DNA from: Prevotella koreensis
GTDB taxonomy: Bacteria > Bacteroidota > Bacteroidia > Bacteroidales > Bacteroidaceae
NCBI RefSeq assembly: GCF_003977605.1
Contig: NZ_RYYU01000001.1
Span: 764,863-828,862, forward strand
Direction: 5' to 3'
DNA length: 64,000 bases
Shown here: in pieces, positions 37,101 through 45,771 of the stretch
Layout of the letters: the number at the start of each line of letters is the position of its first letter
Position numbering within the stretch: position 1 is the first letter of the stretch
Made by a program: the position numbers and the translations under genes
Notes under the pieces: model-generated
What the model was told of the DNA's origin: nothing
Database searches by the model: none
Seen by the model: the letters and a program-made list of their open reading frames with translations, nothing else

Positions 37101-37399
37101 TCATGGATAAGATGACTTAGTGCAATACCGGCTCTGCGACTTACTTCCAGTTTGTCTATATGAATTTCTTCCGCAACCTTTTTAAGATACATTTCAGAGT
37201 CGGGCAACTCTTTCCATATACCATAGAGTTGCGACATTATTCGTTCTTTCATCTCTTCGGTAGCCTTGTTGGTAAAGGTTACGGCGAGTATTGTCCTGTG
37301 TGCGTATTCCGGATTTTTTATAAGCAGTTTAATATACTCCACTGCGAGACGGAATGTTTTTCCGCTACCTGCACTTGCTTTATATACGGTTAGTTGCAT
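34154..37399 (-). CDS. addA: AddA-like UvrD helicase/nuclease subunit
   Basis: A 1081-residue superfamily 1 helicase with a C-terminal RecB-type nuclease. Helicase motifs appear in order: I ASAGSGKT (residues 8-15), Ia TFTNKATEEM, II IDEFQDTS, III GDVKQSIYRWR, IV NFRS, V LLTIHKSKGLEYDNVILP and VI LYVAFTRAVNNLYV. The nuclease motif is STIVVDYKFGT near residue 1040. It is the motor subunit that partners with AddB, whose gene overlaps its end. A good promoter (-33 TTTG, -7 TATCTTTG) lies just upstream of the ATG. The unit replaces RecBCD in this group. Confidence 0.93.
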   Translation of the reverse strand: MQLTVYKASAGSGKTFRLAVEYIKLLIKNPEYAHRTILAVTFTNKATEEMKERIMSQLYGIWKELPDSEMYLKKVAEEIHIDKLEVSRRAGIALSHLIHDFDHFRVQTIDKFFQSVLRNLAHELGLASNLRVGLNDAQVEEMAVDQMIEQLSDKDKELAWIIDYISKNISENKSWNVTSQIKSFGKTIFKDTYKEKRDDINGVVSKEENFRSFFDSMHGIINSFEKEMAEYEPKFRKILDDNNVTLDELNKTLCGYFKKLKDKKFTMKELGLPSYVKAIENPEAWVTKAMTKKRPELLNIAEEHLTPLLKEADEQVRSALIRYNTAKMSLTYISQLRLLSAIEKKVGEVNGKANRFLLSDTQQLLSEFIKGSDSPFIYEKIGTRINHIMIDEFQDTSTVQWRNFLVLLEDCMSRANPNENDVAQNLIVGDVKQSIYRWRSGDWQLLNNIERQFDKNILKVEPMDYNFRSAKNIILFNNAFFETAVRIETENEREVCGEKANEIEKAYHDVVQQIPYSNREGGLVQITLFSSGDYEERTLDKTVEIVDELVEKGIPLKKIAILLRTNSDITLIAEKFMQTRPDIHIVSDEAFKLEASLAVNMIIESLHLLLHPEDLLTRATLAKQYQRNIMSSSKTEGDMMSNADEDKINALLPKDFTECFDKMIEMPLVELIEYIYNVLSLHRLNEQSAYVCAFNDAVNEFSEDYSPGIETLLKEWEEELHSKNIQSDEIDGIRLLTIHKSKGLEYDNVILPFASWKTGSKGMIWCSTDEEPFSRMPLIPVRYSKEMNNSYFAEDYKHEHLQNTVDNMNMLYVAFTRAVNNLYVIGKNEGKGYRSYIISQSLGEVVDKLDGAMLSGVCTDNDNKDKDKTAEDIEFCYGSFKTGDEGNRKESSNIFSQKTSKIKVNVETFPVPVSFRQSNKSVEFTMSEQNNTGSTTYIKRGNILHNIFSQIVTTDDVVRVLKEMEQDGILYDELSREDILSAIKKCLENQIAAEWFSGKWKTFRECSVLEFENGKFCEHRPDRVMTDGKSTIVVDYKFGTQRTSHENQIRRYMRLLDDMGHQNIKGYLWYVDKNIIKEFDN

Positions 37400-37419
37400 G
37401 TGATTCTTGTTAACAGATA

Positions 37420-37451
37420 CAAAGATACAACAATTCTAACGAAAATACAAA
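37420..37451 (-). promoter_or_regulatory. promoter of addAB
   Basis: On the minus strand a TTTG -33 box (37448-37451) is followed 20 nt later by TATCTTTG (37420-37427); the addA start is about 20 nt downstream, giving a short leader. Confidence 0.75.
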
Positions 37452-37511
37452 CATTTTTATGGAGAAGACTTATTGTTACTGCTACATTATATGACTACAT
37501 TTATAAAAATA

Positions 37512-37560
37512 ATCAGGGAGTCAGTCTATGCTTTCATTAAAACATTCCTGACTCCCCGAT
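37512..37560 (-). terminator. terminator after the MFS transporter gene
   Basis: ATCAGGGAGTCAG at 37512-37524 pairs with CTGACTCCCCGAT at 37548-37560 with one wobble; on the minus strand it is followed by TTATTTTTATAAA. It ends the yidC-peptidase-transporter transcript. Confidence 0.7.
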
Positions 37561-37610
37561 GGTATTATTTACAGTCGATGGGTAGAACCCTTACGAATGT
37601 AGGATTTACA

Positions 37611-39230
37611 TTACTTTATATTAGGTTCTTCAAGACCGAGACCTTTCTTCTTGTCAACAATCTTAAGCACGAGTCCGAGCACGAGAGCCGCAACGCCAAG
37701 GCTTGCGAGCATCACGAGCGGAGCAGTGTAATCGTATTTCGTTGGGTCTGTAACACCTTCGTTGGTATTGTCGAGGACCTTACCGATGAGCAATGGGAAC
37801 AGCCACAGACCGATGTTCTGAATCCAGAATATCAAAGCGTATGCCGAACCTATAACCTTTGCATCAACAAGTTTTGGAACGCTTGGCCACAATGATGCGG
37901 GAACGAGTGAGAAACTTGCACCAAGAACGAGGATTGTCACGTAGGCAATGATTACGCCTCCGGCCTCACTTCCCTTGAATATCGGAAGAACGAATGCGAA
38001 CGTGAGGTGGCATCCAATAAGCAGCAGTGCACCGAGCACGAGCATGGTTGCAGCCTTACCTTTATGGTCAACATAGTTTCCGAGTATCGGTGTGATACCA
38101 ACGGCGAGGAGTGGGAATACGGCGAATATGGTTTCTGCCGACTGACGCATGTAACCCATGTAGCAGAATGTTATAAGTGACACGATTGCCAAGCAAAGCA
38201 TTGTGTATTTCATTGCCTGTTTCTTCATGAAGTTGAATGAGAATGCTGCTGCCGCAACCACAAGCATGATTATGTATTGCACAATGGTTACAGTTGAACC
38301 TGCCCAGAAAGAATTGGGGTCAAGCTCGGTGAATGTGAGGTTGCACTGAAGCATGTTCACAGCATATTTCTGGAATGGGAATATCGCAGAATAGTAGAGA
38401 ACGCAGAGCAGTGCTACGAGCCAGAAGCCACTTGAGGTAAGAATCTGTCCCAAATCCGAAATCTTGAACGGGTCATCTTTTTCCTCTGCCTCTCCTGTTT
38501 GAGAGTCAAGTTTCTTGTCCATGAAGAAATATACAATGAACATTATGAGTGCGATACAGAGCAATACCACACCGAACGCAACAGAACGGCTTACGCTAAT
38601 CTCACCACCAAGTTTGGCAAAGAAAGGTGAGAATATCATACATGTGGCAACACCGAGACGAGCAAGAGCCATCTCTGAACCCATTGCCAATGCCATTTCA
38701 CGCCCTTTAAACCACTTCACGATACCGCGGCTCACGGTAATACCGGCCATTTCAACACCGCAACCGAAAATCATAAATCCGCACGATGCTACCTTTGCCG
38801 ATGCCGGCATACCTTCGAAGAACGGAGAAACGCCAAGTTGTTCGAATACCGGGATGTGATTAAGGTTGTTTGTGAACCATACCTCAATGCCACTACCAAC
38901 GAAAGCGTCTGAAACCGCATACCATTTTATAATAGCACCAATGAGCATCACCGCTCCGGATAGTATTGCGGTGAAGCGAACACCCATCTTGTCGAGAATT
39001 ATACCGGCAAAGATGAGGAAGAATACAAAGACATTAAGGAATGTCTCTGAACCTTGCATCGTTCCGAACGAAGTAGAGTCCCATCCGCGCTCTGAGAGCA
39101 TCAAGTCCTTAATAGGGGAGAGAATGTCCATAAAGATGTATGAACAGAACATGGCAAATGCCAAGAGCAAGAGAGCAGTCCAGCGCATTCCCGCCGAGTC
39201 TCTCAGTGTTTTTTGAATTGTTTGGGTCAT
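37611..39230 (-). CDS. MFS transporter, MFSD1-like
   Basis: A 539-residue inner-membrane protein of the major facilitator superfamily with 12 predicted helices. The first loop has GIILDKMGVRFT (a variant of the GxLaDrxGrk motif between helices 2 and 3), and SRGIVKWFKGREMALAMGSEMALARLG in helices 4-5. A larger cytoplasmic loop with DSQTGEAEEKDD separates the halves, and an extra extracellular loop near residues 105-140 is longer than usual. The general shape recalls the MFSD1 branch, whose animal member moves dipeptides; this is a resemblance, not a match I can test. It lies 52 nt downstream of a secreted dipeptidyl-peptidase gene, which supports a role in peptide uptake. Confidence 0.75.
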   Translation of the reverse strand: MTQTIQKTLRDSAGMRWTALLLLAFAMFCSYIFMDILSPIKDLMLSERGWDSTSFGTMQGSETFLNVFVFFLIFAGIILDKMGVRFTAILSGAVMLIGAIIKWYAVSDAFVGSGIEVWFTNNLNHIPVFEQLGVSPFFEGMPASAKVASCGFMIFGCGVEMAGITVSRGIVKWFKGREMALAMGSEMALARLGVATCMIFSPFFAKLGGEISVSRSVAFGVVLLCIALIMFIVYFFMDKKLDSQTGEAEEKDDPFKISDLGQILTSSGFWLVALLCVLYYSAIFPFQKYAVNMLQCNLTFTELDPNSFWAGSTVTIVQYIIMLVVAAAAFSFNFMKKQAMKYTMLCLAIVSLITFCYMGYMRQSAETIFAVFPLLAVGITPILGNYVDHKGKAATMLVLGALLLIGCHLTFAFVLPIFKGSEAGGVIIAYVTILVLGASFSLVPASLWPSVPKLVDAKVIGSAYALIFWIQNIGLWLFPLLIGKVLDNTNEGVTDPTKYDYTAPLVMLASLGVAALVLGLVLKIVDKKKGLGLEEPNIK

Positions 39231-39282
39231 GATATTATTAATTAATTATTGCCTATTATTATTTTAATCTGTCAATTATCAA

Positions 39283-41451
39283 TTATTTCAACCACCTGTC
39301 AAGCCAGCCGAAGAATGTACGCTGCCAGAGCACACCGTTCTGTGGTTTCAGCACCCAGTGGTTCTCGTCAGGATAGATAAGCAACTCGGCAGGAATACCG
39401 CGCAGACGTGCAGCATTGAATGCAGACATTCCCTGTGTATAGTTGATTCGGTAGTCTTTCTCTCCATGAATACACAATATGGGTGTGTCCCATTTGTCAA
39501 CGAACTTATGCGGAGAGTTTTCGTACGTGCGGCGTGCACGTTCTGTCTGGTCTTTGTTCCAGTAAGCATCATCGTATTCCCAGTTTGAGAACCAAGTCTC
39601 TTCTGTTTCTGTGTACATTGCCTCAAGGTTGAAAGCACCATCGTGTGCAATGAAACACTTGAAACGTTTGTTATGATGACCGGCGAGATAATATACAGAG
39701 AAGCCACCGAACGAAGCACCTACGGCACCGAGACGGTCTTTGTCAACGTATGGCAGGTTGTTGCATGCGTCATCTATCGCAGAGATATAGTCTTTCATAC
39801 ATTGGCCGGTCCAATCACCGGATATTTGCTCACACCACTCACTGCCGAATCCGGGAAGGCCACGACGATTTGGAGCAATTATCACATAACCGTTGGCTGC
39901 CATTATCTGGAAGTTCCAACGGTAACTCCAGAACTGACTAACCGGACTTTGAGGTCCGCCCTCGCAGAACAATAACGTAGGATATTTCTTTGTTTCGTCA
40001 AAGTTTGCAGGTAGAATCACCCAGTACAGCATATCTTTACCATCGGTTGTCTTTGTCCAACGCTGCTGAACCTTACCTATTGAGAGTTGGTCGAAGATAT
40101 GTTTGTTCTCGTTTGTTATCTGTTCAACCTTCGTTTCTTTCTTTGAAGGGGTTACAACATACAGGTCGGCACTCTGTGAGCAACTATGTCTTTCGGCCAA
40201 TATCTGTTTCTTATTGAGCATCTGCAATGAACCGAAATCGTGCCATGTGTCAGTGAGTTGCTTTATTTCACCCTTTGCATTGATAGCATACATATTCTCT
40301 GTTGCATGCCATACACCGATGAAATAAAACATAGCATCTTTACCATCTGCCCAGCAGAAGTCATCTACGTTAGAGTCGAACTTGTCGGTAACATATTTCT
40401 TTTCGCCAGTACCGAAGTCATATACGCACAGACGTTGGCGGTCACTTTCATATCCATCGCGTGCCATTGACAGCCATGCAACCTGCTTTCCGTCTGGTGA
40501 GAACTTCGGGTTCTGGTCATATCCGGGATTGTTCTTCAGGTTTTCTTTAGAGTTCACGCTCTGGGTTTGCATGGTTTTTGTCGGATCAACCTTTGGTGCA
40601 ACATATCCTGCGGGTTTGCAGAGGTTGATAGTTTCTTTGCTTCCTACATTATATAAATATATGTCAGTATCGGTTGAAATCATATAATCCACCCCGACTT
40701 TCTTGCGACTTGTGTATGCAATGCTCTTTGAGTTGGGACTCCAGTCAATCTGCTCGATGCCTCCGAATGGTTTCACCGGACACTCGAAAGGTTCGCCTTC
40801 CATGATGTCGATGCCTTCCGAGATGCTTCCGTTGCTAACGTTTGCAAGGAAGGGGTGTGGTATAGACTCAACATATTCGTCCCAATGGCGATAATTAAGG
40901 TCGGTTACCACGCGTCCTGTTGCTTTCGACAGGTCTTCCGGATTCTCCTTTATGCTCTCGTGATATGGTATCTGCTTTACGAGAACAACACGTGTTCCGT
41001 CCGGTGAGAACCTGAAAGCATCTATTCCGGTCTTATCGTTTGTCATCTGCTTACGGTCGCTACCATCCGGCAACATGCTCCAAATCTGTCCTCCCGTAAG
41101 GAATGCTATGCGCTTGCCACCTTCAATCCACGCGGCGTCAGTTTCGTTCTTTGTAGAGGTGGTTAGCAGTTTTTTGTTGCTTCCGTCTGCGTTCATGATA
41201 TAAAGCACGTGGTGTCCCTTGTTCTCTTTCACGCTGTAATAGGCAACGTTATACACAATCAGTTTTCCGTCCGGCGAAGCGGCATATCCGCCGATGCGTC
41301 CCATTGCCCAGAGAGCCTCCGGTGTCATAAGGTCGCTGTTCAACTTGATGTCGTTTTTCAAGATAGGTTTTTCCTTTCTCATGTCTTGAGCCTTAATGCT
41401 TGTGCTGCCTGCAAGCAGCATGGCAACAGCCATCAATAGTGTTTTGTTCAT
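39283..41451 (-). CDS. secreted S9 family peptidase (DPP-like)
   Basis: A 722-residue prolyl-oligopeptidase-family serine peptidase. A signal peptide, MNKTLLMAVAMLLAGSTSIKAQD, sends it to the periplasm. Residues about 50-420 form the beta-propeller with WD-like repeats (SPDGTRVVLVK, SPNSKSIAYTS, SPDGKQVAWLS). The C-terminal alpha/beta hydrolase domain carries the triad Ser580 (GASFGG), Asp666 (HGEKDYRIN) and His698 (DENHW). Length and layout suit a dipeptidyl peptidase of the DPP5 type known from Porphyromonas; the exact specificity is uncertain. It is 13 nt downstream of yidC and 52 nt upstream of an MFS transporter gene, so all three are probably cotranscribed. Confidence 0.88.
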   Translation of the reverse strand: MNKTLLMAVAMLLAGSTSIKAQDMRKEKPILKNDIKLNSDLMTPEALWAMGRIGGYAASPDGKLIVYNVAYYSVKENKGHHVLYIMNADGSNKKLLTTSTKNETDAAWIEGGKRIAFLTGGQIWSMLPDGSDRKQMTNDKTGIDAFRFSPDGTRVVLVKQIPYHESIKENPEDLSKATGRVVTDLNYRHWDEYVESIPHPFLANVSNGSISEGIDIMEGEPFECPVKPFGGIEQIDWSPNSKSIAYTSRKKVGVDYMISTDTDIYLYNVGSKETINLCKPAGYVAPKVDPTKTMQTQSVNSKENLKNNPGYDQNPKFSPDGKQVAWLSMARDGYESDRQRLCVYDFGTGEKKYVTDKFDSNVDDFCWADGKDAMFYFIGVWHATENMYAINAKGEIKQLTDTWHDFGSLQMLNKKQILAERHSCSQSADLYVVTPSKKETKVEQITNENKHIFDQLSIGKVQQRWTKTTDGKDMLYWVILPANFDETKKYPTLLFCEGGPQSPVSQFWSYRWNFQIMAANGYVIIAPNRRGLPGFGSEWCEQISGDWTGQCMKDYISAIDDACNNLPYVDKDRLGAVGASFGGFSVYYLAGHHNKRFKCFIAHDGAFNLEAMYTETEETWFSNWEYDDAYWNKDQTERARRTYENSPHKFVDKWDTPILCIHGEKDYRINYTQGMSAFNAARLRGIPAELLIYPDENHWVLKPQNGVLWQRTFFGWLDRWLK

Positions 41452-41464
41452 AAATTAGTATGTT

Positions 41465-43366
41465 TTATTTCTTGGATTGTTGTTCACGCATTTTTCTCAT
41501 TTCCTCTGCCTGTTTCTGCATCGCTTCGAGGCGTGCGGCAAAACCTCCTTGTTTCTTAGGCTTGTTCTTGTTATCTTTATAACGAGCCTCAAGAATGGCA
41601 AGAAGTTTCTCGTCGTTAGTGGTTTTTCGCAGAGTCCACATTATGGCTGCGCTGAAGAATAGCGAAATGAAGTAGTAGAAATTGAGTCCTGACGAATAAT
41701 CGTTGAACATGAAGAAGAACATCACCGGCATGAGGAACATCATCCATTGCATCATCTTCATCTGTTCTGCCTGCTGTCCTACCATCTGGTCACGCTGCTG
41801 ACGCATTGTCATCCACGAGTACAGCACGTTGGCGACACAGAAGAGTACACAGGTAAGTGAGAGGTGGTCACCGATGAGCCACAGGTTGCTTCCCCATTCA
41901 ATGATTGGGTCGTATGTGGAGAGATCGTCAATCCACAAGAAACTCTGACCTCTTAGTTGTATGGCGTTAGGAACGAAATTGAACATGGCAATCCATATAG
42001 GCATCTGTATCAGCATTGGCAGACAGCCACTGAGTGGCGACACTCCGTATTGAGAATACATCTGCATCATTGCCTGTTGTTTCATCATTTGGTCTTCAGG
42101 CTTGTCGTATTGCTTTGTCGCCTCATCGAGTTTCGGTTTCAGTACGCGCATCTTTGCCGATGACATGTAACTCTTCTTCACCATAGGGAATGTGATGAGT
42201 TTCAGCAGCAGTGTGATGAGAATGAGAACGATACCCATTGGGAAGCCTAAACTTGTGAGCCAGTCGAACACGTAGATTGTGAACCACCTGTTTATGATGC
42301 GGAACAATGGCCAACCGAGATATACAAGGCGTTCGAGGTCGAGTTCTTTATTGAACTTGCTTTTTTTCTCAACTGTCTGAAGTAGTTGGAAATCATTGGG
42401 TCCAAAGAAGAACTCCAGTTCGGTAGGGGTGTTTCCCTTTGGGTCGAAACTGGTCTTTAGTTTCGCTCCATACTGCTTCAAATATTCCGTTTCCTTACTT
42501 TGCGGCAGAGATGTCATCAGCGAATTGCTTGCAAATCCGTCCTTTGCTATTATCACAGAAGAGAAGAACTGATTCTTGAATGCTACCCAATCGAGTGCTT
42601 CTTCAATTTTCTCGTCAGCATATTCTTTTGATTCATTAAGATAATCCGTGCCACTATCCTTTTCCTTATAGGTCAGGGTAGCATATCTGTTTTCAAATGT
42701 GAATCCGCGTTCCTGTTGCCTGCAACGCTCTGTCCAATGAATATCAATGCTGTTATATGTAGGTGGGAAAAGAGTTTCCATACCTTTTGCGGCAATGGAG
42801 AAATGTAACAAATAATCTTCTCCTAAATTGTATCTCATCTCTAATGTCTGTCCGTTTTTGGTCGTTGCTGTGAGCGTTACGGTAGAGTCTGTTTGTTCTG
42901 ACGGTGTGAAATACAAATCTTCAGTGTTTATGTTCATTTCTTTTCCTGAGAGCATGAATTTCATCTGCTGATCTTTTTCATCAAACAGAATCACATCCTT
43001 GTTCCCATTACGGTCTTTGAATCCTTTTACTACGGCTTTGTTTATCGTACCACCTTTAGTTCCTATCGTAAGTTCCAGTTTCGAGTTTTTCAGTATTACA
43101 GGCACGTTTGTTCCTGTTAGTGCGCTATAAAATAGTGCTGTACTATCTTTCGCGACTTCTTGTGTTGTGTTTTGTTGATTTTCTTTTTCCGACTTGTTCT
43201 TTTCGGCAAGTTCGCTCTCTAACTTTTGTTTGTTCACTTGTGCAATCGAGTCTTGTATCTGTTGTTTGCGAATGTCCTCCTCAGAAGGGCGATTCCACCA
43301 ACTAAAGCCGATAAATACAAGTGCAATCAGCACGAATCCGATAATCGTATTCTTATTCATGTTCAT
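41465..43366 (-). CDS. yidC: membrane protein insertase YidC
   Basis: A 633-residue inner-membrane insertase. It has an N-terminal transmembrane helix (NTIIGFVLIALVFIGFSWW), a long periplasmic beta-sandwich domain (about 90-350) of the Gram-negative YidC type, and a C-terminal five-helix core (about 355-590) with GFPMGIVLILITLLLKLITFPM, SPLSGCLPMLIQMPIWIAMF and FFMFNDYSSGLNFYYFISLFF. The positive C-terminal tail is typical. It inserts membrane proteins with or without SecYEG. It has a clear promoter and heads a unit with the S9 peptidase and MFS genes, both of which encode exported or membrane proteins. Confidence 0.96.
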   Translation of the reverse strand: MNMNKNTIIGFVLIALVFIGFSWWNRPSEEDIRKQQIQDSIAQVNKQKLESELAEKNKSEKENQQNTTQEVAKDSTALFYSALTGTNVPVILKNSKLELTIGTKGGTINKAVVKGFKDRNGNKDVILFDEKDQQMKFMLSGKEMNINTEDLYFTPSEQTDSTVTLTATTKNGQTLEMRYNLGEDYLLHFSIAAKGMETLFPPTYNSIDIHWTERCRQQERGFTFENRYATLTYKEKDSGTDYLNESKEYADEKIEEALDWVAFKNQFFSSVIIAKDGFASNSLMTSLPQSKETEYLKQYGAKLKTSFDPKGNTPTELEFFFGPNDFQLLQTVEKKSKFNKELDLERLVYLGWPLFRIINRWFTIYVFDWLTSLGFPMGIVLILITLLLKLITFPMVKKSYMSSAKMRVLKPKLDEATKQYDKPEDQMMKQQAMMQMYSQYGVSPLSGCLPMLIQMPIWIAMFNFVPNAIQLRGQSFLWIDDLSTYDPIIEWGSNLWLIGDHLSLTCVLFCVANVLYSWMTMRQQRDQMVGQQAEQMKMMQWMMFLMPVMFFFMFNDYSSGLNFYYFISLFFSAAIMWTLRKTTNDEKLLAILEARYKDNKNKPKKQGGFAARLEAMQKQAEEMRKMREQQSKK

Positions 43367-43407
43367 ATTTTATATATTCTTTTTATTCTTATAAATAATA
43401 CAAGGCG

Positions 43408-43438
43408 CAAAATTACAAAAATTCTTTTATACTGCAAA
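43408..43438 (-). promoter_or_regulatory. promoter of yidC
   Basis: On the minus strand a TTTG -33 box (43435-43438) and TAATTTTG -7 box (43408-43415) are 19 nt apart. The yidC start is about 40 nt beyond. Confidence 0.75.
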
Positions 43439-43472
43439 AAGATACTCTTTGTTTTGGCAAAATAATGTTTAA

Positions 43473-43507
43473 GTTGTCGAAAAATATGATTTAATGTTGT
43501 ACCTTTG
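43473..43507 (+). promoter_or_regulatory. promoter of the DUF3078 gene
   Basis: The -7 box TACCTTTG is at 43500-43507 and a GTTG -33-like box at 43473-43476; spacing is 23 nt, slightly long. The start codon is at 43564, so the leader is about 50 nt. Confidence 0.55.
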
Positions 43508-43563
43508 CCGCCGTTTTATATGTTATATTATAATTTTTTACAACAATATTATCATGTTTCAGT

Positions 43564-44808
43564 ATGAATAAGACCGTATTATCAGTTCTTCTCGTATTGT
43601 TTTTTTGTGCAAATATTGATGCCGGCAACGATTCGTTGGTGGTAAGACAATACATGGATTCTCTATATCACAGCAGAACAAATATCACAAAGGCCGATTA
43701 TCCGGAATTAGATGCTCGTTATTACAGACTTTTCGCTCCGTTTACGTTCTATCATTCGCCTGCAAGAAAGGAATTGCGGCTGAGTGATAACTCACAGTAT
43801 GTGGATGCCGTGGAAAACAATGTGGACAAAACTTTATTGTCGTTATATTTGAAACGCCCCGACCTTGTTGAGAACACCGAGAATCGCTTGCTTGCCACAG
43901 GAAAAGTAGAGGCAATAAAGAAGCCTATAATGCAGAATGTTATACTTTCTGAAAAGGTTGAACCTGTGGTCGAAGAACCTATCTTTGAACCTGTTGAAGT
44001 GTTTGTCAGCAAACCAAATTTCTGGACTGTAAAAGGAGATTATTATCTTCAATTCCTACAGAATTACATTTCAAGTAACTGGCATAAGGGTGGTGAGAGT
44101 AACTACTCTATGGTTGGAAGCCTCACAATGGAAGCAAACTATAACAATAAGCAGAAACTGAAATGGGAAAATAAACTTGAACTGAAACTTGGATTTCAGA
44201 GTTCACGCAGTGACTCCCTTCACTCTTTCAAGGCTTCGGAAGACCTTATACGATACACAAGTAAATTGGGATTGCAGGCCTCGAACAAGTGGTATTACAC
44301 GCTTCAGTTAATTGCTAATACGCAGTTTACACATGGATATAAGTCTAACGATGCCTTTGTTTATTCCGATTTCCTGTCCCCTTTGAACGTTAACCTATCT
44401 TTAGGTATGGACTATACGGTAGATGCTTTCAAAAAGAAACTTACAGGAAATCTGCATATTGCACCACTCGCCTATAATTTCAGATATGTGAACAGGAAAG
44501 AGTTGTCAACGCGATATGGTCTTGATGAGGGACATCGTGTGCTGCACGATTTCGGTTCGCAGTTCACAGTAGAATTGTTATGGGTTTTATCCGACAATAT
44601 AAAATGGAAGACGCGAGTTTATGGATATACCACTTACAAGCGTGCAGAGTTGGAGTGGGAGAACACTTTCATGTTCCAATTCAACAAATACATATCAACA
44701 AACCTGTTCATATATCCTCGTTTTGATGATGGTGCGGCACGTAATGGTCATCATGGATATTGGCAGTTGAAAGAATATTTATCGCTTGGATTCAACTATT
44801 CATTCTGA
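43564..44808 (+). CDS. DUF3078-type outer-membrane barrel protein
   Basis: A 414-residue exported protein. A signal peptide (MNKTVLSVLLVLFFCANIDAGN) is followed by a periplasmic segment rich in Glu/Pro/Val (about 110-155) and a C-terminal beta-barrel-like domain of about 250 residues, with NYISSNWHKGGESNYSMVGSLTMEANYNNK and a final GYWQLKEYLSLGFNYSF ending in Phe. The motif W-KGG-x-x-x-Y is the DUF3078 hallmark as I recall it. Function is unknown. It is monocistronic and converges on the DUF1573 gene. Confidence 0.8.
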   Translation: MNKTVLSVLLVLFFCANIDAGNDSLVVRQYMDSLYHSRTNITKADYPELDARYYRLFAPFTFYHSPARKELRLSDNSQYVDAVENNVDKTLLSLYLKRPDLVENTENRLLATGKVEAIKKPIMQNVILSEKVEPVVEEPIFEPVEVFVSKPNFWTVKGDYYLQFLQNYISSNWHKGGESNYSMVGSLTMEANYNNKQKLKWENKLELKLGFQSSRSDSLHSFKASEDLIRYTSKLGLQASNKWYYTLQLIANTQFTHGYKSNDAFVYSDFLSPLNVNLSLGMDYTVDAFKKKLTGNLHIAPLAYNFRYVNRKELSTRYGLDEGHRVLHDFGSQFTVELLWVLSDNIKWKTRVYGYTTYKRAELEWENTFMFQFNKYISTNLFIYPRFDDGAARNGHHGYWQLKEYLSLGFNYSF

Positions 44809-44851
44809 TTTGGTATTGCCTCATAAATGCAAAGTATATATTGCCTAAAAC

Positions 44852-44939
44852 AATTTGGGCGAGATTCCTCAGCAATTTGGGCGAATTTGGTTTGCAATTT
44901 GGGCGAAATTGATGGGTAATTTGGGCGAAATTGATTTAC
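44852..44939. repeat. 22-bp tandem repeat, locus C (4 units)
   Basis: Four units start at 44852, 44874, 44896 and 44918. All carry the GGGCG sense: AATTTGGGCGA(A/G)ATT or AATTTGGGCGAATTTG, with 6-nt linkers. It lies in the 317-bp gap between convergent genes. The gap otherwise holds the terminator hairpin at 44999-45064. Confidence 0.92.
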
Positions 44940-44998
44940 TGAATGTCATATTTGGTTTGTCATAGACTACACTATGAAGCGTTTTTAAAACATATTTT

Positions 44999-45064
44999 AA
45001 AAGAGGCTGTCAACAAAATCCAATTGCTTTTGGCAAATTGGTTATTTGTTGACAGCCTCTTTTT
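44999..45064. terminator. long bidirectional terminator hairpin
   Basis: AAAAGAGGCTGTCAACAAA at 44999-45017 pairs exactly with TTTGTTGACAGCCTCTTTT at 45046-45064, with an inner CCAATT/AATTGG pairing. It serves the convergent DUF3078 and DUF1573 genes. Confidence 0.9.
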
Positions 45065-45126
45065 AATGTTGTTTTTTTATATAAACAAAAACTTTAATGC
45101 TTTTTTGTTATGTTATTATAATGTAA

Positions 45127-45510
45127 CTATTCTGTCATTTCTCCCTCAATGTATAGGCGAGTCATTTCGGAAATGGCATTTGTTCTTATTGTTATGTTCT
45201 TCTTGAAGTGCCCGAACGGTCTGCCTGTGCCATTGTAAGTGATTGTTATTTCACCTTTTTGACCCGGTGCTATGGGAGTCTTAGTATATGCCGCAACGGT
45301 GCAACCGCAACTTGCCACAGCCTGATTTATAACGAGCGGTGCGTTACCCACGTTTGTAAACGTGAATGTGCATTTCTGAACAGGAGACTTTTCGGAGAAA
45401 GTTCCGAAGTTGTGTGATGTCTTGTCAAACTTGATGTCTGCCTTGTTTTGTGCTGACGCATAGCCGAACGTGCATAGCATCATCAAAGTCATAATAATAA
45501 TCTTTTTCAT
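45127..45510 (-). CDS. DUF1573 secreted protein
   Basis: A 127-residue secreted protein with a signal peptide (MKKIIIMTLMMLCTFGYASAQ) and one DUF1573 domain, an immunoglobulin-like fold of about 100 residues. Recognisable parts are HNFGTFSEKSPVQKCTFTFTNVGNAPLVINQAVASCGCTVA and PGQKGEITITYNGTGRPFGHFKKNITI. The CGCT motif is a hallmark of the family. These proteins are abundant in Bacteroidetes; function is not established. A promoter is visible about 115 nt upstream. Confidence 0.92.
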   Translation of the reverse strand: MKKIIIMTLMMLCTFGYASAQNKADIKFDKTSHNFGTFSEKSPVQKCTFTFTNVGNAPLVINQAVASCGCTVAAYTKTPIAPGQKGEITITYNGTGRPFGHFKKNITIRTNAISEMTRLYIEGEMTE

Positions 45511-45624
45511 TTTTTGATGTATTTAATACGTTAATTTTCCGTTTTTTTCCATTTGATGTTTTAAACATCGAAAAGTTTAAGCCTGTGCACTAAATTAATA
45601 GTATAACACTTATCTATTTATTTG

Positions 45625-45657
45625 CAAATGTACTAATTTCCCTTGAACGTTATCAAA
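45625..45657 (-). promoter_or_regulatory. promoter of the DUF1573 gene
   Basis: On the minus strand a TTTG -33 box (45654-45657) and TACATTTG -7 box (45625-45632) are 21 nt apart. The leader to the start codon is about 110 nt. Confidence 0.7.
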
Positions 45658-45713
45658 TTGGTGTGAATAATTATCATTATTTAATATTTCGTCGGGATAA
45701 AAACACATAAAAT

Positions 45714-45744
45714 TTTGTGCTTTTATTATAAATTACTACCTTTG
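45714..45744 (+). promoter_or_regulatory. promoter of aspS
   Basis: A TTTG -33 box (45714-45717) and TACCTTTG -7 box (45737-45744) are 19 nt apart. It lies inside the upstream part of the open frame, which shows that the ATG at 45772 is the true start. Confidence 0.8.
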
Positions 45745-45771
45745 CAATCAAATTTTTTTATTAGAAATCAA

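Noticed and set aside
45715..45771. Longer AspS start
   Set aside because: The aspS promoter boxes fall inside this stretch.
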